64,000 bases of DNA from Dendrolimus kikuchii (taxonomy: Eukaryota > Arthropoda > Insecta > Lepidoptera > Lasiocampidae): assembly GCA_019925095.2 (NCBI GenBank), contig CM034395.1, forward strand, positions 14,229,213 through 14,293,212, read 5' to 3'. Positions 44,101 to 55,977 of this stretch are shown here, piece after piece (the first letter of the stretch is position 1; every line of letters begins with the position of its first letter). The position numbers and the translations under genes are program-made. Under the pieces are notes generated by a model that worked only from the letters and a program-made list of their open reading frames with translations, was not told the origin of the DNA and made no database searches.

Positions 44101-44471
44101 TTATGGCGGTGAAGGGGGTAGCGTGACAGGAGTGAAAACACAACTCAGTGGTGCATAAGCGTAAGGGTTAAGAAGAGAATACGCCTGGGGAGCATGGCCA
44201 AATATTTGTCCAGGAAACAGGCCTTCCCTTTGCGCTATTTTTAACCTTGAAGTTAGCTGTTTCTTCCATTTCGTTCTTCTGTTTTGGAACCATGTTTTTA
44301 TTTGCACTTCTGTTAAGCCAAGGGCTTTTGAAAGTTCCATTCTTTTGGAAACACTGAGGTACTTATCCAGTTTGAATTCCGATTCTAAACGTTCCAGTTG
44401 TTTAGCGCTGTACGCCTGGCGTGGCTTACGTTCGGGACCTGCTCTCCTCGGTCTTCTATTACTCTTGTCAT
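44101..44471 (-). CDS. Homeobox gene exon 2, homeodomain
   Basis: Follows a TTTTTGTCTACAG acceptor. Encodes the whole homeodomain and the C-terminal tail ending TLPPSPP. The apparent Met-like start at 44481 lies within the intron (a TTG), so this is not a stand-alone gene. Confidence 0.92.
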
Positions 44472-45145
44472 CTGTAGACAAAAAGCTTTATTTAAGAAAA
44501 TGTAGTTACTATGGATATACTAACTGAATATTCTATGAAGAAAGTGAGCCCAGTTAAAACAAGGTGTGCACACCAATTTGTTCGCCCAGTTCTTAGATTT
44601 TATATCCATATCTACTTAACTTTAGAAAGCATCAAGATGAAGATGATTGTTTTAATGTTTAACATTTTGTTTAAACTGAGAAACATTTTCAGACAAACTG
44701 ACATGACAGACAAATATATATTTTAAAACGGCCATTTATGATCAGGTACCGTTTAAATAGCAGTTTTTACTGAAATTTTGAAATCAAAGACAGACACTTC
44801 AGTTCTGCCACCAAATAATTGTATAATGTAGATTTTTATCTACATTCCAGATAAAATCGGACGTTGGAAAATTACGTACGAACTTGGCTGGTTCTTTTGA
44901 ACCAGCCAAGTTCGTATGTACTACATACACATAGCGAAGGATTTCATAGATATGTACTGATGTTGCAATTTAATTACGTAGCCTTAATGCGATAAACGTG
45001 CCAGCATTTACCCGTACTACGTTTCATACTTATTTCGCTCCTCTCTCACCGTAACTAGGTACGTTAACTTTCAGAAGTGAACGCACGTCTGTCATCGGCT
45101 TTAGAATCATAGTAAATTGTTTAGCTATAGATAGATAAGTATACT

Positions 45146-45184
<39 letters not shown>

Positions 45185-48100
45185 TAGATAAGTATACTTG
45201 TATACTGAACTTAAAATACTCCTTATCTAATAAACTATTTAATATACAGGTATTTTGTTCAAACTTATATAAATTTTTCCATCCTGACTTTTGCTAGTAT
45301 TTTCCCAGCAGTACAGTTCAAAATTTAAAACTTGGAGTGGACACTATATAAATCTATATGATTTGTAAAATACTACATACTACTACACCATTAAATAGCG
45401 GTACCACCTACATAAACGGCACCTTCATGCCAAATTTAGCACAATAAATATATGTATACCTAATGGAGTTTACAGTTTTCAAACTACTGTAACATTTTAC
45501 TTGTACAGACAGAAGTAGCAAAATCAAATTTAAAGTATCATTTCTAACTCATTTATTTTCATAATAGCATTACAATTACAAACCAATGTACCCGTTTCGA
45601 AAGCAGCACTTGCTGTAGACAAACACGCGGTTAAGTTTTTTCGAACACTAATCGGAATTGTAGCAGGCTCTCGTTAAGTGGCTATAAACACAATCTGTGT
45701 GTTTGAGCAGCGCCTGCGCAGTTTGACATCTCCCGTGTCAACAGAGCATTGTGGTTTGTATGTGATGGTCGTGCTAACCGACTGCTAACTGTTTGTGTAA
45801 GCGCTTTACGATCATCGATGTAATAAATACAAAAGATTATGTACATACCAAAGGACTTGGTACAAATAAGCGTGAAATATATACTAGAGTCCAATACTTA
45901 AATACACAAAATAAGCAACGAAAATGTTGGTATCGGAAGTATTCACAAAAAGTAATGAATCGCCCATTTCACGAACTATGAAGGGTTCCGTAGAGGTGAC
46001 AAAGGCCCATAGTTTTCGTCATTTGGTATCGCAATCATGAGAAAGCATTTCATCTAAAATGCCCTGTCTCAAAAACTGTTCAACAGACGTTTCTGAATAG
46101 AAAGAATTTTTAAAAGATTCCGAGTATAATTTTTTCCAGAATTTTACATTTCATATTCAAAAAGTTAGAGATTAGGTACAGATCGGTATAGCAAAATAAA
46201 TGCAATATTTCTGTAATCTTTATATATAGAAATTAGTTTATGAAAATAAACCCATAGAGCGTTAAAGATACTATAATACGCTGTATTTCTAATAGAATAA
46301 CAATTTCTTCTGCAGACTATTTTTGTTTTCAAGTTGTGAACTGAATAGTAATGCTCTACATAATTAGAAGTGCAACTAAAGCGTTTTTGTTGATAAATTG
46401 AAAAAACATTTTCTACTTACTAGACTAGACTGTTGACTTTATGTGGGCATAATATGTTAACATAGCTATTTCTCGGTACATTTCTATAGAGACGTGATGT
46501 AAATTCAGTTTCTGGATAGGCATCGATCGTAAACAGGGTACGCGTTAAGGCAGTGGGCAAACAGAAGAGCTTTGTTGGTAATTATCGTCGCAGCAACTGT
46601 TTGCCGACACCTCGGTGCGAAGCCGCGACCACCTTCCGTCGGCTGGTCACAATTCGACGAATGTGTCCTCAGATTTATCACTGCGACGTGTTGTCTATTG
46701 TAATTAGGATGTTCAACATTTTTCACGTATAACGATTATTTCCTCAAAGATTCATGAAGTGCTAATTTGAATTTTATGATTTAACTGAATGATAAATGCC
46801 AACAGATATTTTGTACCGCTTTAGCAACTGACTTGATGTTGTATGTATCTACCTACTGTCCACACAGCGCAATCGTAGCACTCGTCGATTTCATAAGCAA
46901 ATAGTGTCTTTTATATGTTCTGAACCAGGTTCATAATTATTTACATCTCTTCATAGTAGTTTTATAGTAATTATAATATTTAGATTCCAGTAGCCGTTTT
47001 GGTAAAGATAAATCGTCATAGATTTGTCATGTCCGTCCAATTGTCTGTTACTCACATTTTTCTCAAAAATTAATGCGTATACTTATATAAAGATTAGTAT
47101 TTTTTTTTTTATTGCAGGAGATCAGCAGACAGGCAGACGGCCCACTTGATGGAAAGCGGTTACCATCGCCTATGGACATTTGCAACACCAAAGTTGCTTC
47201 AAATGCGCTGCTGCTCTCTTATGGGAGACTGGAACCTGGTCACTAATGCCGGAATACAACTCAAGGTTGTTATGGCGACATGCTTTAGACCAGGGGTGGT
47301 AGCCATCCAGTCGGGCAAATGCCCTACCATCTGGCTGTGGGTTGTTAAGTCGCCTCTTACGACAGGCCGCCCGGCCGCAGGAAATTGTATTCTTTCTCCG
47401 TTCCTGCACGGATAAAAGAAAGTAGTAAGTAGTAAGAAAATGTATTCTGTTAAGCTGTTACACAATGTTGCAGTAAAATCACGATTATATTAATGTTTGG
47501 GTAGATGACACAATACGTGTTACAATAAACTCTGTTTTCATATAAGAGATCTGGCGCTACATTATCTTATATTTAAGATAGTAAGAGAGTAAGAATAAAT
47601 TTAATCATTGCTTAAACAGCATTCGCTATTAAAAACCTTTATCTTATGAATATGATCTTCATGAATAAAAACAAGTCAAATATTATATATTATTATTATT
47701 GGAGCTGAACGGTATTGCACGTGACTATGGTAGGCGTCCCAACGGAATGACTCTTAATTGCCTGGCAGCGTGGCAAGCCTTTGGTGTGGGATGCGACTTG
47801 CGTAAACACGGTAGCCGCATCCCATTTACCAAACACGTCTAGATCAGCCGGTTCGGCGGTAGAAATAGCTGAATCACTCAAGCGGCGCAAATATGCAACC
47901 CTCATTGAGAGTTATATGTAATTTTATAATTTGTGCTATTTGCTGCCGAGACCCTTGGACCGTGGGATCCTGAAGCCATGAGCCTCTACCAAAACTTATC
48001 GAAACGACTCATTGACTCTTCAGGTGACCAGAGAGCTGGTGCTTACCTCGGCCAACGGATCAGTATGGCGATCCAGCGAGGAAACGTAGCCAGCCTTCTG

Positions 48101-51100
48101 GGCACCTTACCCATAGAAGACGGTGACCTCGGCTCAGTATGCTACTATAGTCTTGAGGGTCTATGAGTAGAATACAATACAAATAAATTAAGTTTTCTTG
48201 CATTGTATTCGATTATATGTAATTTTATAATTGTTTTGTGAAAAAGTATGGTGATCTGTCGTCAAAAAAAAGTCAAATATTCATATCATGATATTTTATC
48301 ATAATTTGATGTTCTCATATAAAATCTAGGGGACTTCGGCAATTTGTAAGATGACGAATAATATTTCAGTTGACTATTAAGTGTCCTATTATGGGGGGCT
48401 GCCTTAGTGCTAACAGGCTTTGATTGGGATCATTACGCAGGGCTCAAAAGGAAATACATGCTGTCTGTTCATGTTTGGAGTTGCCTCTAACGCTCTCCGC
48501 GTTGATTTTGCCAAAAAATATGCTTCTAAAGTTACAACTTTAGAAGCATATTTTTTTGGCAAAATCACATTTTTTACAAAAAATGTGGACTGTCCAGCTA
48601 AATTTGCCTTATTGGTAGAAATGTTTAAAATATAATAAAAATCGAATAATTACCTAACACCTAATGTTACAAACGAGCGACTTACGTCTTAATAGGAACG
48701 GGTTACGATGGTGAGTTGACATAGAAAGTTTGAACTTCGAGTGGACCCCCGGGCAATTCCCGGACGTGACACTCCCTCACTAATTTTATAGCTACCAAAA
48801 TTCCTCACGCTGTCGACTTAACAAATGTGACAAAACCAACAAAAGGCACCCTGCTTAGTAACAGTAGGTATCATCGCGCTGGAATAAGCTAAAGATTTTA
48901 CAAGAATTTCTGTTTTTCATGACTGTCAACTACTTTAATTGTCGTTTGTCGAAAGAATATACATAATATTTAAAGATTAGTTCTATTTCTTCATAAGCCG
49001 CTGACTGCGGAGTGTCCTAAGAAATATTTATAAAAATATTTACCTATTAAAAAAAATCCTTATAAATATTGTTATTCAATCATTTAACTCTTCTTGGAAT
49101 ATGTAAAAATCCTTTTATTTCTTACATTAACATACAATCTTACAAAGTGATTATTATTATTTATCAGTATGTTATTTGGTTAGTAAACTTAAATAATTGT
49201 TAGCATTGCTGTTATTAATTTCCTTCTTTTAATTTAAGTTGGTTGAAGGTCCCTCCAAAGACTGACCGACACGAAACCGCTGAAGCTACTAATAGTATAA
49301 TTTTGTAGCCTTCAGTTGTTGTGTAAATGTTTGTCTAATACCAAAAACAAATACAATAAACTATTACCTCGACTCACCCAAAACCCGGTTGACTAAGAAC
49401 GTCTATCTTGGCTTCATAAGTATTATATCTTCACTTATTTTGAAACCAGCTTAATCAATCATTCAAACTGTTTCAACAACTCACTGCACTTACACACTAA
49501 CACCGCAAACGAAATCCGACGACATCTTCATGAAGTAAGTTATAATTAAGGGGATGGGGGAACAGAGATAGATATACATACATATCAGTACACAAAAAGA
49601 AAAGGAAATATGCATGTATCAAGAATGTGCACTGAAGTTTAAACATGAGATGGGGTTACCATGACTCAAAAACCATTGTTCAGCATTAAATAACATGCGG
49701 CGACGAAGACACGGTGCTGCACACCCTCCAGGTGTGTCCAGCTTGGGACGAGCAGCGTCGTGATCTCGTCGTGGCCGTCGGGGCGGATTTGTCCCTTCCG
49801 GCCGTGGTAAAGGCCATGGTCAGAAGCGCCGACGCGTGGGACGCAGCCACCTTCTTCTGCGAAACCGTCATGTCCGCAAAGGAGGTGGCGGAACGGGAGA
49901 GAGAGCAATCCGCCACGCTCCCCTCCCGCCAGAGCCGGCGGCGGCGTCGGAGGGTCGTCCATGACGACCTCCAGCCGCCATAGGCTACGGCTGTGCGGAC
50001 GACCGGCGGGGAAACCGGACCCGCCCGCACATAAAGGCCGGAGAGGAGGGACACGCGCCGATCCGCGCGCCCCCTCTCACCTCGTGGTGAGGTAGAGGAG
50101 TCGGAGAAACCCAGATCTCCGGCAACCAAATGGTGAGGCCAGCCCACAAAGGGGCCGGCCGCCGTCCGTCCGGGCTGGTGGTGAATGCGCGAGCGAGCCC
50201 ACAGCCCGGACAAAGGACGCTCGGGATCGGACAGGGGTTTTAGTGGGTATCCCTAACCGCGGTGTGGCAATAGCATCTCACATCTCAACGTGGGGTACTA
50301 GTGCCACCCCGACCTGGCGAATCCCACTCACGGGCCGCGACCTTTCGCCCTCGCGCGGCCTACGGTCCTCAAATGGGTTTTCCCTGTATAAAAAAATAAA
50401 ATTAAAAAAAGCATTAAATAAGATACAGTAGGTATATATTAATTATACGTTTACACAAAATTTAGTTCGTTCTAACAAATGTAATATAAAAATCCGTAAT
50501 TAGCCCTAAATTTTAAGTACTTTTTTTGTTTGCTTGTATAATCGTAAAATGCGTTGTTGGTTTTTTTTAATAAATAAATAAATTAAATTTGAGAATTTGA
50601 TTTATTTAATTATATATTTCTTTTTTGTAAATAATTATTACATAAAGTTAATTATTATTCAATCGTAGTATGCGCTTAGCCTTAGAAACTTACGCGAGTA
50701 AAACTTGCACGTTTAAGGCCGAGCTTATATTGTTCGTTAGCAAGAGTTACTTAACAAAAAATTGACTATTAAATAATAAAATAGTATTCCAAAACGTTTT
50801 AAATTGATCTATGGATTTCTTTATAACCTTACTTTGGTGAGTAACAATTGATATTTGCGGAAACCAAAGAAACGTAATACTTCTTAGTAGAGACGCATAA
50901 CAAAAAAAAAACAATCACAAGTGTAAAATTCTTAGGACATAATAATATTAAGGTATATTATTGTCTTTTTCATGGTAATCACTTCATTTCCGAGACCGTC
51001 TTGACTAAACAAAAATCCACACTAAGTCTCTCATGTTTGTTGTAATATGGACTTGTTTGGATTTATCTTTACTAAAAATTAATGTTATTATTATACTTAG

Positions 51101-54100
51101 TATCATTTTTCACTACCCCTCTCGTGTAAGACCAGAGGGATGATTACGTGTTCAAACCATTTAGTGCGTGTGAAGTATCGCACCGGATGAGTAGTATCAC
51201 GCGATTGCGTCACGCATCATTCATATATCTCACGTTTGCATTCTCCAAACATCTATCTTGCTACTTAAATATGTAGTTTCTTGAATCGCTGCTTGTATAT
51301 AAACAATATGTCTTAAATTTAATTTTATATCTCCTATATATATATGTACAGTCTTGGCATGAAAAGGTTCGCCAGTTTTCAAATTGATTCATTTAACGTT
51401 CCACCAGCGCGTTTCCTTTAAAAACTAAGTTACAGAACAGACTGTTCTACAGAAAATTATGTTTAACTGTTTGGCAATAAAGTTTAATGTTCAATTGTCT
51501 AAAAAGATTATTTAGAGATGTAAAACTTTTTTATTTGTTTTAATATTTATGATAAGCGTAATGATTATATTATCTTTGTTTCTGATGATTAAAACTATTG
51601 TTAATCTCAGTGTCTATCATTATAAATATTGAAATTTTCTTTTTCACGTCTCTATATTTTATAAACGTAACATTAATTAAAATGTTGCCAGTACTGTTTC
51701 TTGTACTCGTGCAAGCCAAAGTCGACTTTAAGGTGACGAAACTTTTCATACCGTAAATATTTTATTTTACATATTAATAATATTCTTCTAAAGCATAAAC
51801 GATATTTGTCTTTTGAGTGATATATATTAGACTTATTAGAGTAGTATACATTATAATTTTATACATTATACTTTTAGTAACAAAATAATTAATACGTATA
51901 TTATTATGTTGGTCATGGGTGGTTAAATAAAAATAAAAATGAGACTTTTAGGATTATTTTTTATCGCCAGTTCTTCTCTATTTTTAAATATCGCTACTGT
52001 CGTACTTCATTTGTTCGACATTATAATAATTACAGCTCCTAAAGCTAAGACTTAAAATAACTAAGCTCAGTAAGTCAGTGAGAAGAACAATTTGAAATTT
52101 GCAGGAAACTGTTTGATGGAACCCACGACTAAAAGGCTAATTCATATTTCGCACAGTGTAATAGCATTGCCAACGAGTCTGGCAATGCGGGCAGCCTTAT
52201 GGGCACGCTTCCCTCTAACGCCGTTTTTTATACGTGTAGTTTTAAATATAAATCTGATATTTCAAAAACATAATTACTATTAAACAAAATTCATTAGTAC
52301 TTGAATTAGAACAATTTGATATAGAGGTGCGCGGTTGTGTATCTAGCCAATCTTCAGGAATGTTTTAAGTTTTAGAATAATCTTCAAGCGTAGGTATACC
52401 TAGACATCACGCAATATCTATCCGTGCAGAAACGGAGAAAGAATACAATTTCCTGCGGCCAGGCGGCCTGTCGTATGAGGCGACAAAACAACTCACAGTC
52501 AGGTGGTAGGGTATTTTCCCGACTGGATGGCTACCACCCCTGGTCTAAAGTATGCCGCCATAACAACCTTGAGTTGTGTTCCGGCATCAGTGGCTAGGTT
52601 CCAGTCTCCCCTTCAGAGAGCAGCAGCACATTTGGTGTTGCAAATGTCTATAGGCGATGGTAATCGCTTTCCACCAGGTGGGCCGTCTGCCTGTCTGCTG
52701 TACTCTGCAATAAAAAATAAAAAATCTGAACACAGACCATACTAAGCCTCAATTTTAACTGTCTCCAGACAACATAATTTTCTTGGTAACTAGAAAAGCG
52801 CAACCGCTACATGGTGTAGTGCAGCGCGGATAAGGCGTAGCAGCGGTCGACGAGTGTTGTTATCAAATATGTAATCATCGAACTAACTTTACAAAAAATC
52901 TTAAAATTTAGATTTGTTTTGAATAAGACTTTAAAAACGCGCTGTATTTCTAGAAGAATCCTCTATGCGTGAGTCCGATTCGTACATATCCACTTCGTTT
53001 TTACAAGAACAATAAAGGGGGTGTGCAGTAATTCTAATAACTTTATTTATTGATTCTTTTATTCGTATTTTTATAAAAAAAACATGATTAATTTTTAAGT
53101 ATACCAACACATAATACAATTTTTATATTATTTATGACTGGTCCCTATTTTTAATAACCGTTAATTGGCCTTACCATCGGTGAAAATTTGACATAAGCTT
53201 TATTGAAGTAGTATCAAATTTTTACCGATGGTAACATTATTGAATGAATAATAAAATATAGGAAGCTACCATTTAAAGTTTTGAACATATTAAAATTAAA
53301 ATTTTTAGACATTTATAATTTTTCCGTCGGTCGCTGCCGTTAGACTACACCGAATCTAATCAATTAATTTTCCCACGAAACCGCCGTAAAGATGGAACAA
53401 ACAAATATCCATATAAATTCACCGTAACATTTTTATGTTAATATGGATATGAGTTCATGTTTTAATTAGGGGAGCACTTTTTAATTATTTATTGAAAAAA
53501 ATGTGTCCTAATATTTTACTTACCATATAAATGTGACGAGGTTTGGTGTGTGGCCAGCCAGTGCGCATACGCATGCCCTGCAAGGAGACCCGCCTCGCTC
53601 AAGGGACCCAGCTCCGAACAGGCAGATGTCGATGATACTGGGAGGTTATTATAAAATTGTTTTATTAATTATATTATTCTGCTGAAATACTTATCAAATA
53701 AACTTTTACTCTACTTTCTTTCTTTCTTTTTTGTTCTCCACATACAGACATACGCACACAAACAAATATCCACCCCCAATTCTTAATTTTTACACTGGCA
53801 ATTAACGCGAGGAACCTCTGATTGTTTGACGTTACAAGGTCTAGAGTTTTTTATGGAATGAACCCTTGGGTATGACTCTGGGGATAATATCAGGAATTCT
53901 TAAATCTGGGAAACTAACTACATACCCGCCCCACTTGTCTCTGGTAGATTGTTTGTTTTGCAGATAGGTAAAAGTCTGAAATAGGCCAGTAAGTGTTTGA
54001 TTTCCAGTATTTTGAATTACGGCTGGAAATCTGGATACATAAAAAAAATCTATTCCTGTACGCTATATTTTTATCTATTTTCGTAAAGAGGATTATTTTT

Positions 54101-55938
54101 GTGAGACGTTATAATGAGGAATTAAAATATAAAATTGTAATATCTGGAATTAAACTCTTATGGTTTTTGGTTATACGTTAAAGTCGAAATCTATAATATT
54201 ATAAAATTTATTATTTAATTATATTAAGTTCTAACATATAATCGAATACAATGCAAGAAAACTTAACTTATTTGTATTGTATTCTACTCATAGTCCCTCA
54301 AGACTATAAGTAGAATACTGAGCCCAGATCACCGTCTTCTATGGGTAAGGTGCCCAGAAGGCTGGCTACGTTTCCTCGCTGGATCGCCATACTGATCCGT
54401 TGGCCGAGGTAAGCACCACCCCTATGACCACTCGAAGAGTCGATGAGTCGTTTCGATAAATTTTGGTAGAGGCTCATGGCCTCAGGACCCCACGGTCTAA
54501 GCGTCTCGACAGCAAACGGCACAAATTATAAAATTACATATAACTCTCACTGAGGGTTGCATATTTGCGCCGCTTGAGTGATTCTGCTGTTTCCGCCGCT
54601 GAACCGGCTGATTTAGACGTGTTTGGTAAATAGGATGCGGCCAACGTGTCTACGCAAGTCGCATCCCACACCAAAGGCTTGCCACGCTGCCAGGGAATTA
54701 GAGTCATTCCGTCGGGACGCCTACCATCGTTATAAAATTCTAAACATGCCGTGTCTGTACATTGAAGCTATTTAAAAAAAAAAGCAACTCGAATAGACTA
54801 TATAAACGACGGAGAATACGACGCATTTTTTGTCTGTTTGTTCGGGATTCATGTGAAAACTACTGGGCCGATTTCAAGTTTTCGCTGATCGACAACAAAT
54901 TTTTAGACTTAAAATCTGCGCTACTTTTATCCTAGGAATCACGCGGGAATTTTTCTGGGAATTATTTAAAATGGTATTTCAATGTGATTTTTTTCACTGA
55001 TCGATAGAAAATTTTATGTAATTAAATATGTGATATTTTTTATCTCAGGATTTTTCCCGTGAGCTGTTTATAGTTGTTCAGGTTCATAAAAATTAGCTTA
55101 GTCCGACAGTCTTCACTAAAACGATTGCTTACATTCTTTTTTAAATGCTGCGGTACTTTATAACACGGGAATCTCTCGGGAATTTCAAGTCAAGCGTAGA
55201 CGAAGTCGCATATCTTAGAACTTATATATTTAAATGAATTTCTGATTAGGATTATTATAACATAATTGTGAATATTTAATTATTATTTTTTGTGAGTTTG
55301 TACAAGATGTATGGTTATTGCTAATTTTTATTATAACTATATTATTTAATTATATTAACTTCTATATTAGATAAATAATTAATAGAACTAAGACGTAAGA
55401 AGATTAACATAAATTGAAGTATTTAACTGATTCCGCAGGTGGAAATTAAGACTAAAAATTTATATTTCTTACCATTATGCTCATCAGTGGTTTCTTCATA
55501 ATTGTCATTATCTTCACGAGATAGAGTGTTATCATTCTGAATAGACGCACCTTTACTATTTCCTAAAATATTATCTATTAGAAACGTTTTACTTCTACTA
55601 CTTGTATCTTTTGAATTTACAATTTCTCTGTTATTAATTATGGCAGTTTGATAAGACTTAGAAGGGAATATTAATCTACTTTGTTCTAAAAAGCGTAATC
55701 TGTCAGAACCTACAAGAGTATTTAATACATTCTTGTGATTATTCTCACTAAACCAACTTGAAGAATGTTCACTATTTTCACAAATGTCAATTGTTTCGTT
55801 TTCACTATCATATTCAGTCTCTGTTTCACAGTCGTATGATGATTCTTCTTTATCTATAACACACAATACACTTGGCTTTTCTATATTATTTGCCGATTCG
55901 TTTTCACACGTGCTTGATATGTCCTCTATTGTGTCCAT
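44101..55938 (-). CDS. NK-like homeobox protein with eh1 motif, two exons, 11-kb intron
   Basis: Exon 1 is 55938-55473, exon 2 is 44471-44101 (TAA). Donor GTAAGA and acceptor TCTACAG are both phase 1, and the join gives 278 aa. Exon 1 is acidic and Ser/Asn-rich with FLIDNILG at residues 119-126, an eh1-type Groucho-binding motif common in NK-like homeoproteins. Exon 2 encodes a homeodomain at about 169-228: [49 protein letters not shown] (Gln50, Asn51), then [14 protein letters not shown] and a Tyr/Pro-rich end. It is an ANTP-class NKL-type transcription factor near BarH/Barx-like genes; I think of the Drosophila CG11085 (Bari) group but this is from memory and not certain. The start could be the first in-frame Met or lie in an upstream exon. 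Confidence 0.85.
44824..44916. other. Two adjacent perfect hairpins in homeobox intron
   Basis: AATGTAGATTTTTATCTACATT at 44824-44845 and, at 44877-44916, an 18-bp perfect stem TACGAACTTGGCTGGTTC with a TTTT loop. Located about 400 bases upstream of the homeodomain exon. Confidence 0.8.
45128..45201. repeat. (TA)n tract between 21-bp direct repeats
   Basis: TAGATAGATAAGTATACTTGT occurs at 45128-45148 and 45181-45201, with a (TA)n run of about 30 bases between. Probably replication slippage. Confidence 0.8.
45202..47099. other. Homeobox intron, mostly unrecognised
   Basis: AT-rich, with degenerate traces of the GAAGGGTTCCGTA repeat at 45.97-46.0 kb and of its GTCATGTCCGTCC part at 47.0-47.06 kb, and one GC-richer stretch at 46.5-46.7 kb whose origin I cannot tell. 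Confidence 0.45.
47100..47413 (-). repeat. Poly(A)-tailed short retroposon family, copy 6 (full length)
   Basis: Minus strand: ATCCGTGCAGGAACGGAGAA to GTCTGCTGATCTCCTGCAAT followed by an A-rich tail. Best-preserved copy; it still has an 89-codon open frame on the plus strand, shared in shape with other copies but without known motifs. Confidence 0.75.
47695..48238 (+). pseudogene. Non-LTR retrotransposon 3' end (ETLGPW type), copy 3
   Basis: With frameshifts: [11 protein letters not shown], then [17 protein letters not shown] and [10 protein letters not shown], then [46 protein letters not shown]...[11 protein letters not shown] is a signature seen at the C-terminal end of many transposon-derived open frames, usually beside a LINE reverse transcriptase. 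Tail TTAAGTTTTCTTGCATTGTA is shared with copy 4. Confidence 0.65.
48239..48503. other. Homeobox intron segment, unrecognised
   Basis: Contains GGGGGGCTGCCTTAGTGC and leads into a long hairpin. No gene recognised. Confidence 0.4.
48504..48593. other. Near-perfect 30-bp palindrome plus second hairpin
   Basis: Left arm 48504-48533 (GATTTTGCC...TCTAAAGTT), spacer AC, right arm 48536-48566 complementary with one extra T. Right after it CACATTTTTTACAAAAAATGTG is a second palindrome. The short open frame running through is an artefact. Confidence 0.9.
48594..49682. other. Homeobox intron segment, unrecognised
   Basis: AT-rich with a short GC-rich GGACCCCCGGGCAATTCCCG stretch at about 48743. No gene or complete element seen. 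Confidence 0.4.
49694..49983 (+). pseudogene. R1-like LINE polyprotein C-terminal fragment
   Basis: Reads [20 protein letters not shown] then [38 protein letters not shown] and ends DDLQPP with a stop. The C..ED...H.L..CP.W...R..L pattern is the zinc-knuckle-like C-terminus of R1-clade reverse transcriptases. Only this last segment is present. About 430 bp of 3' UTR follow. Confidence 0.8.
49694..50410 (+). mobile_element. R1-like LINE insertion, 5'-truncated, with 11-bp TSD
   Basis: Flanked by GCATTAAATAA on both sides (49683-49693 and 50411-50421), a perfect 11-bp target-site duplication. It starts within the last part of the polyprotein and ends in an A-rich tail (AAAAAATAAAATTAAAAAAA). 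GC-rich, in sharp contrast with the intron around it. The perfect TSD and intact reading frame argue for a recent insertion. Confidence 0.88.
50422..52418. other. Homeobox intron segment, AT-rich
   Basis: No gene or repeat recognised over 2 kb except small palindromes. The short open frames carry no known motifs. Good candidate area for enhancers of the homeobox gene, but nothing specific is visible. Confidence 0.45.
52419..52725 (+). repeat. Poly(A)-tailed short retroposon family, copy 7 (full length)
   Basis: Plus strand from TATCCGTGCAGAAACGGAGA to CTGCTGTACTCTGCAATAAA with an A-rich tail. Same 5' end as copies 3, 5 and 6. Confidence 0.75.
53171..53234. mobile_element. Palindromic MITE-like core
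   Basis: TTACCATCGGTGAAAATTTG (53171-) pairs with AAATTTTTACCGATGGTAA (to 53234), a stem of about 22 bp with a 19-base loop; followed by GAATGAATAATAAAATATAG. Same family as 14.6 and 16.7 kb. Confidence 0.6.
53235..54235. other. Homeobox intron segment, unrecognised
   Basis: AT-rich with a GC-richer patch at 53.55-53.65 kb (GCCAGCCAGTGCGCATACGC). No gene recognised. Confidence 0.4.
54236..54728 (-). pseudogene. Non-LTR retrotransposon 3' end (ETLGPW type), copy 4
   Basis: Minus strand, frames: [16 protein letters not shown] start, [11 protein letters not shown], then [37 protein letters not shown] and [11 protein letters not shown]. Shares with copy 3 the same stop after the RRKYATL segment and the same tail, so both stem from one already defective or divergent source. 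Confidence 0.65.
54729..55225 (+). repeat. Interspersed repeat family B, copy 4
   Basis: TTATAAAATTCTAAACATGC, CGTGTCTGTACATTGAAGC, TGGGCCGATTTCAAG, GATCGATAGAAAATTTTATG, ending CAAGCGTAGACGAAGTCGCA. Abuts the LINE fragment directly. Confidence 0.7.
55473..55938 (-). CDS. Homeobox gene exon 1, eh1 motif
   Basis: 155 codons plus one base from [12 protein letters not shown] to EETTDEHN, donor GTAAGA. The open frame runs upstream without ATG to 55977. The joined exon 2 has a phase-1 acceptor. The evidence that this belongs to the homeobox gene is the eh1 motif, matching phase, same strand and lack of any other partner exon; transcript data are absent. Confidence 0.72.
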
Positions 55939-55977
55939 CTTATTAAGGACAATCTTTTCATCTGTCTTCAGAAACAA

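Noticed and set aside
44101..44481. Stand-alone 126-aa homeobox gene
   Set aside because: The apparent start is a TTG inside the intron; a splice acceptor precedes the codons for DKSNRR.
44345..44527. Small plus-strand frames over the homeodomain exon
   Set aside because: Shadows of the homeodomain coding strand.
47146..47465. Open frames in the short retroposon (for example [16 protein letters not shown])
   Set aside because: They recur only because the repeat copies are similar, on both strands and in several frames, with no known domain.
49666..50213. 175-aa and 98-aa frames antisense to the R1-like fragment
   Set aside because: GC-rich LINE DNA gives open frames on both strands; only the plus strand matches a LINE C-terminus.
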